A DNA stretch of 64,000 nucleotides from NCBI GenBank assembly GCA_002189035.1, contig NEEC01000012.1, positions 1,054,001 to 1,118,000 on the forward strand. The letters run 5' to 3'. The notes under the pieces were generated by a model. It ran no database searches and was not told the DNA's origin. It was given only the letters and a program-made list of their open reading frames with translations. Shown piece after piece: positions 1 through 12,539 of the stretch. How positions within the stretch are numbered: the first letter of the stretch is position 1; each line of letters begins with the position of its first letter. Origin of the DNA: Utricularia gibba (Eukaryota > Streptophyta > Magnoliopsida > Lamiales > Lentibulariaceae). The translations under genes and the position numbers were made by a program.

Positions 1-22
1 CACCCTGCTGCATGACCAACAA

Positions 23-1623
23 ATGGCGGTGGAGGAAGAGAAGAAGCTCCACGCCATCGTCATCGCACCTCCATACCAAGGCCACATCAATCCCATGACC
101 AATCTAGCACTCAAGTTCGCTTCCAATGGAATTGTAGTTACCTTTGTCCACTTTCATCATATTCACCACAAACTCTTAGCAAGTCACGGCGGGGCAGATG
201 CCGATCCTTTCTCCCACGCACGGGAATCGGGCCTCGATATTCGTTACGAAACGGTAAGTGATGGGTTTTCTTTGGAATTTGACAGGGAGGCGCATTTGGA
301 GGATTACACGCGAGGGCAAATTGAACGATTCCCACGCATTATAGATGCGTTGGTGAAGAGGAAGATGACCGAATTCGATTCGGTTTCGAATTGGGTCAAT
401 TTTTTGGTCTACGATACTTTCCACTTTTGGAATATAGACATCGCCCAGAAATACAAAATCGTCAACGTCTCGGTGTGGACTGCACCAGCGCTTGTGTTTT
501 ACTTGATTTGCAACTTAAAGCTTCTTCGAGAAAACCACCATTTTCCTTGCAAAGGTACTTTACTTCTACGCTTCTTTTGATCCCTTTATGCATCAATTTC
601 ATTTGTTTCGTTCTTTCTTCAAACTTTCTGGCATTGTTGTTTATGTGACATGTTTACAAGCAGAGGATGTTGATGAAGAGATAAGATATATCCCAGGAAT
701 CCCTTCGATCAATACGAGGGATTTGAGGATGTTTGTCAGAGAAACATCAGGAGCCGTTGCGTCGCTTGCTTCACAAGCTTTTGAACAAGTGTACAAGGCT
801 GATTTCATTCTACACAATACGGTGGAAGAGTTAGAATCCCAAGTTCTCTCAAAACTCAATGAGCATCAGCTAAACTTCGCCATTGGCCCACTAAATTTTG
901 TTGAGGATTTACTTTCATGGCAACCAATTAAGAAAAGTCTGTGGCCGGAGTTCAACTGCAGCCTGTGGCTCAGCTCCAAGCAACCTGGCTCGGTTCTATA
1001 CGTGTCGTTTGGAAGTTTCGTTCATTTGAGCAATGAGACTATTGATGAGATAGCTCACGGCCTTCTTCTCTCTCAAGTGAACTTTATTTGGGTTCTTAGG
1101 ACAGGCATTTCCAAAGATAGGAGTACTCTCAATTTGCCTGTGGGAATGGAGAAGATGAATGACAAAGGGATGGTAAGTTGAGGATTTGGTTTTTGTCTAA
1201 TCGTTGACCACAGAGTTGATAAGTCATATTTTTGATGAACAGGTGATCCCATGGTGTAATCAGATCGAGGTTCTTTCACATCCTGCAGTGGGAGGATTCA
1301 TGACACACAACGGATGGAATTCGACGATCGAGAGCATCTGGTTCGGGGTTCCAATGATCTGTTTCCCTTGCATGAGTGATCAAGTCACTAACAGGAAGCT
1401 GGTAGTTGAAGATTGGAGTATCGGGCTGGATCTCTGCGATGGCAAGTTTGTGGATAGAAGGGAAGTTGCAGAGAAGATCAAGAGGCTGTTTGCGAGCAAT
1501 GAATTGAAGCAGAAGGCAAAAGATGTGAAAGAGATCGTGCGTGGTGCTTTTCAGGTCGGCGGTACTTCCCACCGGAACTTCGAACAGTTTATGAACAAGT
1601 TGAAGCACAAATGTTCATCTTGA
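23..1623 (+). CDS. UDP-glycosyltransferase, UGT86A-like (3 exons)
   Basis: Family 1 glycosyltransferase, which transfers a sugar from a UDP-sugar to a small-molecule acceptor; the family is cytosolic. Exons read 23-554, 661-1172 and 1243-1623. Introns are 106 and 70 bp with GT-AG ends and phases 1 and 0, giving about 474 aa, normal for the family. The start ATG is the first in frame and leads directly into the N-terminal fold. His21 in PYQGHINP fits the catalytic base and Asp131 in FLVYDTF its partner. The 44-residue PSPG sugar-donor box runs from W352 to Q395 and ends SDQ. Its usual HCGW motif reads HNGW here (Asn371). The segments SGLDIRY, VSDGF and IAHGLLLS recall the UGT86A group, from memory of the family. 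No frameshift or premature stop is seen. The acceptor substrate cannot be predicted. Confidence 0.9.
555..663 (+). other. UGT intron 1 with tandem NAGNAG acceptor
   Basis: The donor is AAAG|GTACTT after base 554. The 3' end reads AAGCAG, so splicing can end at 660 or 663. Both keep the frame: use of 660 gives K-A-E-D, use of 663 gives K-E-D. Which site is used cannot be seen from the sequence. Confidence 0.75.
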
Positions 1624-2873
1624 ATTTACAAATGAAGTTTGGCTATTTAATTGAATGTCTCACTCATCCTGTGTTTTTAATGCTGTCAAAAGCATTGGAC
1701 TACTCTAAAACACGCTTGGAGTTTGGTTATTGGATGAAAAGTATGATCCCCGGCCACAATTTGAATGCTCTTTGTCTTGAATGAAATGCATCTTGTTGAG
1801 ATGTCTGCCGTCCGTTTTCTGTAGCTTCTTGGAACCGTACAACTGGACCAGCATTATTATCCACCGACAGCGGCTGATGCAGAGCTGAGCACATGCATGT
1901 TTCTCATCCACATTTTATTAGTGACTACGCATCTGCCTTGTGCTGCATTTATAGTCGATGTTGCATGCTCGCTAACCGACTAACACTCTATCCGCCGTGA
2001 CGTGTGGCTCCTATCTGTTGTTTTGTTTTTATTGGATGACCTATTGAGAAAAAAATATATTAATTTAAAATATCAATAATGTGATTTATAAATAATGTGA
2101 TGAAAACAATATAGGTATTACTATCATGGCATTTGGATAAAATTTCCTAAACCCCACCGAAAGAATATGATAAAGTCTATAATATCAACAGCAACTATCA
2201 TGGCGTCATTAGCAATTTCCCAGAATCCACACTCACGTTACTAATTTTCGGGAAATCCAATAAATGACATTTTACCATTCTTCACATTCATTTGCAAAAA
2301 CTAGTCTAATTATAATAAACAATAAAATTTGAAAACTTAAGTTTGATCATTGATTAAAACTATTAAAAACATGAATATTATAAATAATATCCGTTGAAAC
2401 CTAGGCATAATCAATATAAAGATATTGATTGTGCTTTGTTCAAATATACTTAATCAAATATTTTTCTAAATGTCCAATAATATTAACATCATGTGAATTG
2501 ATCAATCATAAATAACTTTGTATATTCAATCCAATATTTTTGTAAATTTGTGATTGTTTATTTTGAATATTTATCATATTAATCTTCACCATTGTCTTCA
2601 CAAATAATATGTCATTTGTCTTTCACAATCACACTATGCAAATGATATACAGATACATAATAACTCCAAGTGTTTTAATCACAAAATCTTTTAAGTAATG
2701 TGAGGATTTCCAAAAGTGCACTCGATATTTTTTCGAACACAAAAAAGAGAGCTTTATGACCATATAGAAGTGTAGCAGGTTTCACAAAAATAACTCAATC
2801 AGAACAAATTCCATCAACCAAAAAATATCCATCAATCAGAATAAATTCCATCAACACCATCAGTGGTCATTGT
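1624..2873. other. 3' flank of UGT gene, AT-rich intergenic
   Basis: About 300 bp of moderate composition after the stop probably hold the 3' UTR, then the sequence becomes AT-rich from about 2040. No further coding sequence or repeat structure is recognised. The minus-strand open frame at 1705-1911 has no family resemblance. Confidence 0.5.
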
Positions 2874-5800
2874 TAGGGTCAGGTGAATCGAAACCCTATG
2901 AAAATAGAAACCGATAACAGAATAAGGTGTGTATAAATTGATAAATTGATAAATTGAATCGAAACTGAACGAAAACTGAACTGAAGCTAATAAAGGAACT
3001 GTTTAGTAGAGGACAATCTAGAGATACAGGAAGATCAAGATGATCAATTTCAATGACACAAACTTTTGGATCATCAATTTCAATAACTTGGAGAAAGTGG
3101 AGTAGGGTTGATAGGAGGAATCTGGATTTTTGGCCTTTCTCCATCACCCTATGTTTATCAAAATGATGAAAACAAATAAATAAAGGTATCTCAAGCAAAA
3201 TGTGACACAATAAAGGAACACTAATACTACCAAACAATTGATTCGGCACTTCCAAGAGGTATCACATCTACAAAATAAAAAACTCAAATGATCAGATTGA
3301 TTAGAATCCATGTTTTATAATGAAATTGAAACCTTATAAGTTTACAAATATTAGTATAATTGAATCTCCACAAATCGTTTTCTAAAGAATTTTTGATAGA
3401 CCTATGACGATCTTGTCGAATCTAGTCTTAGCAGCAATTTAAAGCTTGTGCCATTTTAGGACTTATGAAGCTCTAAAATCAGATATAAGATGTCCTACTA
3501 TACTAAATTCTGATTCTGAGGACATTGTAAATATAGGGATAGCCAACACGTTAGATGCAAGTTTTGAAATAACAAGAAGTACCTTGACCCAATCTTTCTT
3601 CCATTCCAAGATGTTGCAGTCACATGAATTGCCTACAACTCATAATTAAGATATTTATTCTTTTAAGATGAATTCGAAATTTCATTTTTAGATGCCATCT
3701 ATTGTGATTCCATACTGATTCCCCCAAGGGACAATATCAAATTTCAATATTAGAATGCTCATCAAGATAATGTCTTGGTTACCACTTAAATTATCTAAAT
3801 ATAGCAGGAATGATTGAAGGAGAATACAAAGTTTTGTAGTTCAGGAATAATCCTATAAGAGCACCTTTGACATGTTTTGTAATATATGACTCTCCAACTA
3901 TAACATCACCATATATACGTTCAAAAGAAATCTGAAAATATGGCTCTTACATCATGAATCAAGAATAACTACAACAAATAAAATCATGTTCAGCTTATCA
4001 ACATTTCATAATATTTATCAAATTTCAGCTTTATTCTTCTCGACATGTCTCTTCCATACGCATCATAAGAATTATTCGACTATGAATTAAGAACTTAATA
4101 AAAATTGCAATTTTATCAAAAGAGATGTTAGATATCACATACGCCAAAGAGTTCACACAAACAGGAAGATCACAGAATAACTTTTGCATCATAAACCATT
4201 TGGTTACCTCATTCCAATCTATCAAAGATAGTGCACAAATTTTTGTGGAGCTGATATCCTGACATCCGTCTGATATTCCTAAACTAAACAAATGATCCAT
4301 TTGATTTGGAAATTGGCATGAAAGCTAGCATCATTCAACTCAAATGTACTAAATACATAAAGGCAGTAGCAGGCAATAACATCATGTAACCAGAATTCCA
4401 TCTCATAGGAACATTGAAACACAATCCTTTCTTACTCTCAATTTGGTAGCTCTAGTAGAAGATTCTTTCACATACTTCACCATGGATTGAACATGGTCCA
4501 TTGTTTTATTCAAATCTTTCAAGCGATCCCTCACAGCAAGATTAATGATATTACACACATACCACATGTACATGTAAATTCCATCACAAATTGCAATACA
4601 CTTGTTAATAAATCTTCTTTTTCAAAAAACTGCATAAAATATCATTCAAAAGAGCATTATCAATGGTAATTTCAAAAACTATATCAATTCCTCAATCGTT
4701 TAACCCCTTCTCTATTAGAGGCCTCATATCATCAAGTTCTTTGAGTTGCTTCATTTTGCTCTTAGGATCCTCATGCGGAAAACAAGACCGATCTATGATT
4801 TCAAGATCTCGACCTTCAGGGACCAGCCAGAATGCAGTGACTTGAACAAGGCATGAAATTGAGTATTCTCTTTTGATTGGAAGTTCACATATCAATCGTC
4901 AAACTAACTCTCCTCGTAGACTTCTTGAAAATATTTGCAATTTAGTCTTTTTATCCATAAATCTTAAGACAATCTCTTGTGATTGTAAACCTTGAAGAAA
5001 AATGAAGGCTGGAGAAGCTGTAGAGATGAAGTATTGAAAACCATCATTCTCCACAAATTTAAATGACAACTCATCAATCACAGTCATCTTACTTAGAGTA
5101 TCTCTTGTGGCTTTGTGGTTGAATTTCTTTTTTTTTTTTGAGAAGATAACTCTAGTTGCTGATCTTCTCCTGAGCTTAGAACATAATTGTAAATCATAGT
5201 CTCTTTATCTCCCATATTCTTCTTATTATATGGATGCTCTCTACATGTTTTTAAATGATTTTTGAGAGCACTTGTTCCATTCATCCCCAAATCAGCAGCT
5301 ATTTTATCTTTGTAATGTTTACATTCCTGATAAACATTGCCGTCAATACTTATTTCAACAAATTTCTAGGATATCACTGCTCTTCTTTTCATCCTTCTCC
5401 TCACAGTTTGCTGTCCTTCTTTGCTATCATCTAAAATATTGATCTTCATACCATCTTGAATCCATATGTCGAATCTCATCTTCATTAATGGTTAAATCAA
5501 AAGTTCTTCTTTTAGATAGAGCCTAAGGTGGAGGACCTCAAGTCTAGCCACTCATCTGTTAAAAAAAATTGGTTATATGTTACAGTTAGTCAAATATAAA
5601 TGAATTCAAATTGAAAAATTAAAGCATCCAAACATAAATATAAAAAAAAAATAAACGTATGTAAATGAGAAAAATCATCAATTATCCAAACTATTCATGG
5701 TGTCATGTCAATTTGCATGATGACTTTTGTGGTTATTAGTTGTTACGGTCTTTTCCTTGGTTTTTGCACCAAAATTCACTATTCTGATCACATGCTTTTA

Positions 5801-6446
5801 TTTTCCCTACAATAAAACTTCAAAACAGTGAAGAGTGAAAGTGAGGATTAAAGAAGATACTCTTTCTATAAGCATGGTTTTTTTTTTCATGGCCAATCAA
5901 TCTGTACATTTTCATTTCCATTTAACTTAAAAAACCTTCATACACTTCCTCTCCTTTGTTTCAAATAACATGACACCTTATATTTTTTTCCCTTTGTAGA
6001 TGATATTGTTTAAATATCTTGAAGAATTTAAAATATAATATGAAATGATAAATAGAAACCAAACTAAAAAAAATTTCCTATATACATAATTTGAAACCTT
6101 TACCACTAAGAGAAGACGAATACATAGATTTAGAGATTCAAATCCAGCCAGCTTCTGGTCATCATGCTTTGCCATAGTAGAGAACACTTAAAAAGGTGTA
6201 GGAGGGAAAACCTAGATCTGAAGAGAAGAGGGAATTCCTTTCCAATTTGAAAAGAAAAATAAAAGAAAAACAAAAATACATAAAATTTATCCAATTATCC
6301 AAAAAATTGTTAGTTCAATAAATAATCAAACTAACCAATGACTGATTTACCCAAATTTTACTAACGGAAACCAAATCAATTTTTTTGATTTTGGCAATTC
6401 AATTAATCAGTTATTTTTGGTTATTAATTTAATTTGTTCAACTCTA
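2874..6446 (-). mobile_element. hAT DNA transposon remnant (ends approximate)
   Basis: The boundaries are inferred from hAT-like subterminal sequence on both sides of the dead transposase. The left end starts TAGGGTCAGGTGAATCG and is followed by repeated GAATCGAAAC and GAACTGAA words. The right end, read on the minus strand, starts TAGAGTTGAACAAATT and is followed by AATAACC and AATTGATTT words. These are typical of hAT ends. No matching 8-bp target duplication was found, so the ends are uncertain. Confidence 0.5.
3400..5556 (-). pseudogene. hAT transposase (zf-BED / RICESLEEPER-like), degenerate
   Basis: Plant hAT transposases excise and reinsert the element. Read on the minus strand, the domains are in normal order. 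A BED-type finger at about 5325-5240 includes MNGTSALKNHLKTC, with the second zinc Cys of the CxxC pair replaced by Tyr (ECKHY). The conserved segment ELSFKFVENDGFQYF follows at about 5075. A CNIINLAVRDRLKDLNK block lies at about 4590-4540, then KLKFDKYYEML at about 4040. The C-terminal dimerisation block ASNVLAIPIFTMSSESEFS lies at about 3575-3515. A splice acceptor (poly-T, AACAG) precedes the ATG at 5556. Stops and frameshifts break the frame throughout, so it is dead. Similar domesticated DAYSLEEPER genes exist, but the many lesions argue against that. Confidence 0.85.
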
Positions 6447-7622
6447 TAAACCATCATGTAGTTTGTTTAATAAAAAAGAATGTCAAAAGATATTTAGATC
6501 ATTATTCACCTTACACTTCAAAAAATGCATGTCAAATTCATGTATTTCTAGAAGCCACTACTTCAAAATGAATGAAAGTTTGCGATGATGTACACATTTA
6601 AATTTATCTTACAATGAAACGAGATAAATTTTCCACTCCCAATGTATAGAATCGATTTTTTAAAAGATTCTAGAGAAGTCATGAGTCTCTCCCTACATAA
6701 GAAAATATTACAAATGTTGAAGACCTCAAATATTGTTTTGGAATACAACAATGAATAATAGTAGTATCGTAACAAATACATTTTATGGAAGTTATCTCTC
6801 CAACTTAAATGTAATCATCAACACTATCAGTATTATATCTGCAATCTAACATTCGAATGGAAGCATCATACTTTTGTAAAGTGCTTAAGCCTAGATGTCT
6901 AGTGGCATCCATACTATCTTGAAAATATAGATATATACATTTATTAGCATCTAGTATCCAATTAAACAAGGAACGACATTAGTCATTTATGTAAGTTTCA
7001 TAATCGTAAAAATAATTAGCCACTAACATTTCATGGACTTATTCACGATTATGCTCAATTTTTAATCATACATGACTTGAATATTTCTCTTCCTCATCAT
7101 TAGTGTAATCAACTCTTTGAAGAATTACCACATAATCCATATTGTCCTCATGAAAAATAATAGGTCAAAGATATGTGTTATGTAAAAGACTTTTGATTTT
7201 TTCTCCTTAATTATACGAAAATGAATTTATATATTATTAGAATTTATGTGAACTTTGATTTATATTTACATTATGGTGTATATCTATCACATTAATGACC
7301 TCCTACTATATTGATGGCCTCATATCACATTGATCCTTCTTATCAATTTTATTTGTATCTATCATCTTCATTTTTTACAATCATATTAATTCGCAACCAC
7401 TATATTTATTTGTTACTACTACATTGATTTTTTACTACCAAATTTATTTACATGAAAGGCCACCTATTGAAAATGTACAAATAATCATTGATAATACAAA
7501 GTAACACTTAAACACCACATGAAACAATCTTTGGTTGTACATGAGCCTAACATTCAGATAAATTATCAGTGCTCAAAATGTGGTAATAGCAAAAGGCCAT
7601 AACAAATGCCTACTTACTGCTT
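6447..7622. other. AT-rich intergenic, nothing recognised
   Basis: Only short open frames in very AT-rich sequence, without motifs, tandem repeats or termini that I can support. Confidence 0.5.
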
Positions 7623-8634
7623 TTACTTGTCAACAATAATATATTCATTTTCCTCCTCATCTTGAATAGTGCCCTCATCTCCATTTCCAACGCCATGAAC
7701 ATCTTCACCTCCAAAGTGTCCATAGGATTTTAATAGCGGCCTTTTAGTCTCTCTGCTTACATGCCACAAACAAGGATTATCTAGGATCACATACCTGGTA
7801 CACATGCATATCAAATCTGCTGGCATCTCGGGTGGGTCATTGATACGTTTTTTGCCCAAATCAAAAGGGCCAAGGCACTTTCTTCTCCACCCTTTACTTC
7901 AATGTTAGGAAGACATCACTACATTATGGAGCTCTTCTAGGAAGTCTCAATGGGATCCCTTTTGTATTCATATTCCAAGGCATATAATTTTTTCTTTTGT
8001 CTTGAATCATATATGTTCATTATATCTTGGAAGGAGATAAGAAGGACAAAACAATTGAAACAGCGGGTGTTACTTGATGGAATCATCTCACATCCCTCTT
8101 GGACATCCCCCTAAAATTTTGATGCAAATAGTTGACTCCTCATTCCATCTATTCTTGGTGTCATTCCCATTTGGATGTCAAACAAAATATTGATAAGGGT
8201 CACCTTTGCCATGGAACTCGGTGAACCATTTAGATGCTTGATAGCTGAGTTGCAGCATGTCACTAGTAACTTGAAGAGACAAGGGATTGAAGGCATGCAT
8301 GACCGATGCGCAATTCCTTTCTGTCTCATGAGTCTATTAGGTCTCCATGGCCTATTTTATAGGGTTAACCCTTCTCGGGGTAAACATGATAGGCAATATC
8401 CTCTTATGCTAAGTAGTTCTTGGGGATTTTCTTGTCCTCCATGGTAGTGTGTTAGATATTCTTCTTGATAACTTCAAACTCAACAATCAACCTTCTTGCA
8501 CTCCTAGTGCCAAGGTCTTCAAGTGCTTTTATATCCTCTACATGAGCATCGGTAAATGGAGAACATGTCCTTGTCCCTAAGAATAAGCCTCCAATATTTA
8601 CACCTTGTCTTTTGAGCAATATGTCAAATGCCAA
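7623..8634 (-). other. Unidentified coding-like remnant, possibly transposon-derived
   Basis: Three minus-strand open segments (8634-8452, 8329-8111, 7859-7623) lie in order in sequence of higher GC than the flanks. They include SARRLIVEFEVIKKNI, GSPSSMAKVTLINILFDIQ and PLLKSYGHFGGEDVHG, the last followed by an acidic tail (NGDEGTIQDEEENEY). Stops separate them. The PSIPCL and MAKVTLIN wording vaguely recalls plant transposon-protein or gag-like regions, but I cannot name a family. Confidence 0.3.
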
Positions 8635-9829
8635 CCCTCATCTTGCCCTATGAATGCAAGATCCTATAAGGCTTGGGCTTTACCAACAAGTGTGGTCTTT
8701 CTTAGCTTAGGCTCCTCCGAAGCAGGTAGTGTTCAATCCTAGGTACTCCTTTATGAGGTTGAAGAATGCTTCTATTACTATCTTTATTTTTTGGATGAAA
8801 ATAACAGTCCTTGACTCTGGTAAGGAATTGCTCGCAGCAACTTCGAAGGCATGAGTAATAGGATTGCAGTCCTCTGACTGATCTCCAATGGTGTGGGCTA
8901 TTCAGTTGCTTCTCCTTCTATGAAGGTGACAGTCCATCCCACACATCCTTCTTGTGACTCTATACTTGACATATTCACATGAAGGAAGAAACATACAACA
9001 TACTTAGTAGCATCTTTCTACAAGAGAAATCAATGGGGGACAAGTCAAGGCCTCAAAGACAGCATGAAATGTTATGGGTTTCATTGATTTTAATCTGTTT
9101 TATGGAAATCTTCATAGCATATAACCACTTTAGGGCAATTTTTGAAAGCAAGTAAAGAATAAAAAGATGGTGATCCGAAAAATAGGAAAAGCAAGGATGC
9201 TCACACATTTGAAGAAAATGATTCTTTCTTCTTGTGCATATTCTAATTTAACAAAAAGTTAGTCATTGTTTCTTGTTAAATTTTCTATTTATTTATCTAT
9301 AATTTTATGTAATAAGATAGGTTGTAAACTTTTGCCGCCTACCTCTAACATCATTCTCCAATGGCTAGATTTTTCATGCATTTCAAGGCAAAAGCCATCC
9401 CCTGCTAGTCAAGTAGATCTGCACATTTCATTGGGTTACCATGAGGGTTTTCGTCTGCTTTTGGGCAACTAGGAGGGAATAAGATTTGCAGCATCTGTTG
9501 TCAAGCGAGGAAGAGGTATCTTGCACATCCTCATGGAGCGAGCTCACATCTTCATCATTATTGTGTCCTCCTCTCTAGCAAGATGTTTCTCAAGCTTATT
9601 ATCTCCACGGAATGACATAAATGGATATTTTTCTCCTCAATAACCAAGGCAATTGTATTAATTATATTAAAGTTATATGATACTAAAGTGTAAATAGTTG
9701 GTTGAAACTACTGAATAAGCTACACTTAATGATCATTTTATTGAAACAAATGAATAATTGATGTTCGAAATTCTTAGAAGAACAAAGGATGTATGATATA
9801 TTTGAAATTTCCTATTATTAGAGGATCCG
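8635..9829. other. Intergenic, nothing recognised
   Basis: Probably continues the decayed unit to its left at first (some GC-richer open segments up to about 9000 on the minus strand), then becomes AT-rich. No motif is identifiable. Confidence 0.4.
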
Positions 9830-10016
9830 CAAGGATCCTTGAATGAATTTTCAAGGACCCAATAAGTCCAACATGAATTCCCTCAAATGTATCAATTGGA
9901 CAACTATCTAAGTGGCTAAAGCTTTGCCTTGTTAGTTCTCTTGGACATAAGTAACTCAATTTTTTCTTATTAACTATTTGTGACAATGGATTAGTTCGAT
10001 CTAAAACTTGAGATAA
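9830..10016 (-). pseudogene. rpoB: Plastid rpoB-like fragment (old NUPT)
   Basis: Chloroplast rpoB encodes the beta subunit of the plastid RNA polymerase. The minus strand reads [14 protein letters not shown], then [12 protein letters not shown], then [17 protein letters not shown]. In order these match the plastid rpoB blocks around [25 protein letters not shown] and CPIDTSEGINVGLIGSL. About a dozen codons between the second and third blocks are missing compared with the usual protein. The match fades after [12 protein letters not shown]. With flanks that are AT-rich nuclear repeat land, this is best read as an old plastid-to-nucleus transfer. It is too short and diverged to work. Confidence 0.75.
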
Positions 10017-11419
10017 AGGATGTAAATAAAAAAAGATTGTTAGGTAGTTGTTAATGGAAAATACATTACTACATTTTGAAGAGATAGAATCAATTTATTC
10101 CCAATTACTTCAAATATAGTTCCTAGCTATGATGTACAAGTGTGGGTTCACGAATTTGGAGATATACTAATACAAATACAAGAAATCATGAAAGTTAGAT
10201 GCATCCATATTTCATATAAAAGTTATTTATTAAAAATAAAATATAACATATAATATCATAAATTTAATGATAAATAATAAACTAATAACTTAATATGTAA
10301 ATATTTAAATACATCAATATTTGAAGGAGAAATATGATATCGGAAATATCAAGTTCAACATTAACGAATGACATTACTTCAATCTCAAGATTGCCTAATC
10401 ATAAATTAGTATATTTGGATATATCTTTATCTCTATAATCAAAGTCTCATAGTTTAAATGATGTATATTATGCATAATAAATAAATATATAAAGGAAAAA
10501 TATTATAAGTGATAATTTTTTGTGATAATTTTGATCAAGATCATAGATGATATAAATATAGAATTAAGAATCCATACAGCCACGAGTAAGATAAAATGAA
10601 ATTATAATTATGAAATTGAATGATCTTGTTGAATAATAATCTATTTTTCGTATTTTTCAATTTTTATTTTATTATATATCAAAATTGCATACGTATAAGT
10701 GAATCGGTATGGATATTCGAAATCTTGCATATCAAGTGAGTAAATTTACATCATGGATTCCTAAAACAGACATATTCTAAACGAATGACAAACATCCCAA
10801 ATTAATCTTACAAAATATCCACTACAAAATGAATGCGGTTATTCTTCAAATGATTGTCTCATAAAGTGTCCTCCTCATTCCAAATTGAAGTCCCCAATCA
10901 ATTAATTGATCAGTGGCAGCCAAAAATGCATTGTTCTGAGATACATCAAGAATTCACATCTTTATTGATAGACTTTCTTTTGTAATTCGTAACATATGGA
11001 TTCAGAAAGCATTAGATCCCCACTGGCACAAGCAAATTGTTAAAACTCCAATATGAAATTTTTTTTTCTCTTTATGATTCAAAAAACACAAAAAAATCAG
11101 GATAATAAACATTGTCTACAATTTTTCTTAGATTCAAACCCATAGATGATGTAAGAATTAGAATCAACATTATACATCAATCTTCTTTTGTTGCCATCTT
11201 CCTCCCTATACTGATATTCTAGTACTGGTATAGACCGTAACTTCATTGTATTCCATGTGTGACCTGGATTTTATATTGATCATCATTCCATATACTTAAT
11301 TTGGAAATTCCATGTCGATGCATTTCAAGTTTTTGCATTCTACATCTAAAATATATAAAATTATAATTCACATCCTAAAACCCTAATGTGAGTCAATTTT
11401 AATATCAAACGGCATTTAA
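10017..11419. other. AT-rich intergenic, nothing recognised
   Basis: Strongly AT-rich, with no open frame of note and no repeat shared with the rest of the window that I could find. Confidence 0.5.
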
Positions 11420-12518
11420 TATGTTGTTTTGTTACATTTTACAGACTGCATTACATCCATTCAAATGTAGCATTATCATGGGTTTCTAAATAATGGACCT
11501 TGACTAAAAAAATAAGTTCCTAAGAAAAAATGGTTATAGAAGCAAAAAATAGTCTATTCTCTTTTACACTCTTTTCCAAGAAGCCATAAGAATAGTTTCA
11601 TGTGATTCACTCTTGGATGATAAAGAGGAGAAGAGGATTATTACTCTTAAAACTGAATTATGTATGTGTGATCAGTTGTTGCCTAGGACCAATAATGGGT
11701 ATGAGATCACTAATCATCTATTAACAAAGTATTTTAATCACTGACAATTCGTTATCTCTGTCGAACAAATAGAGTTGCAGATGGTGTCACCTAGCTCTTC
11801 ATCCAAATAAGAAGAGTGACTAGTTACTCATGGACTATGACTAAGAGACGTTACAGAAAGATTGTAACATAATGTGTGGAAATATATGAAATCTGAAAGA
11901 AATTCAGTAAAGAACTGAGGTTTGTGCTCAAAACATTAAAGAAAACTTAATTTATTCCCAAAAACTAAGAGAGTTCAGCCACAAATAGCCATGGAAACGG
12001 AAATTGCAAAGTGGAAAAATAAAAGTATTCTTCCTCTCAATGGTGGAGAAGAAGCACAAAAGTGATGTATCCAAGTAAAGTGAAAAAACTGCCCAATCTA
12101 AGGTGTTTCAAGTTTTCTCTCCTTCAAATCCCATGTGCATTAATTTTCTATGTTGCTTGTACAGCCATCTTTCTCTTTTGTGCAAATAAGCATGCAATAA
12201 TTACTATAAACTTTGACATATCTTAAACCATGGATCTTGAATAGTGTCAATCTTCTACTCACAATAAATCCAAGTTGCATACAAGTCATGAAATGTCAGT
12301 GTCTTGTCTCTTGATAATTTCATACAACACTCCAAGATTGCTTACTATGACTTTGGGTGAGTATACATGAAAGACAACACAAAAATATATTCAAATAACA
12401 ATAATTAGATTTTTTGAATAAAATAAAATATTTATTAATATAACTACTAATTAGATGATATAATCCTAAATTAATACGTAATAATACATAAAAATTATGT
12501 ATAAAATAACACTTAACA
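11420..12518 (-). repeat. LTR-like repeat, copy A (TGTTAAGTG family)
   Basis: Shares a long co-linear series of words with copy B next to it and with 58425-59169. These include CATGTGATTC, GAGGATTA, ACTCATGG, GAGACGTTACAGAAAG and TTATTCCCAAAAACTAA, and the tail ATAATACATAA, then CACTTAACA. Read on the minus strand it begins TGTTAAGTG, the TG start expected of an LTR. The left end is approximate. The copy at 58.4-59.2 kb sits beside a primer-binding site, which supports the LTR reading. Confidence 0.6.
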
Positions 12519-12539
12519 GTCTTGTTTTCTACAAAATGT

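Noticed and set aside
2896-3255. 119-codon minus-strand open frame
   Set aside because: Phe, Leu and Ser-rich, no motif, lies in the non-coding end of the hAT element.
3446-3649. 67-codon plus-strand open frame
   Set aside because: Shadow of the hAT dimerisation region on the other strand.
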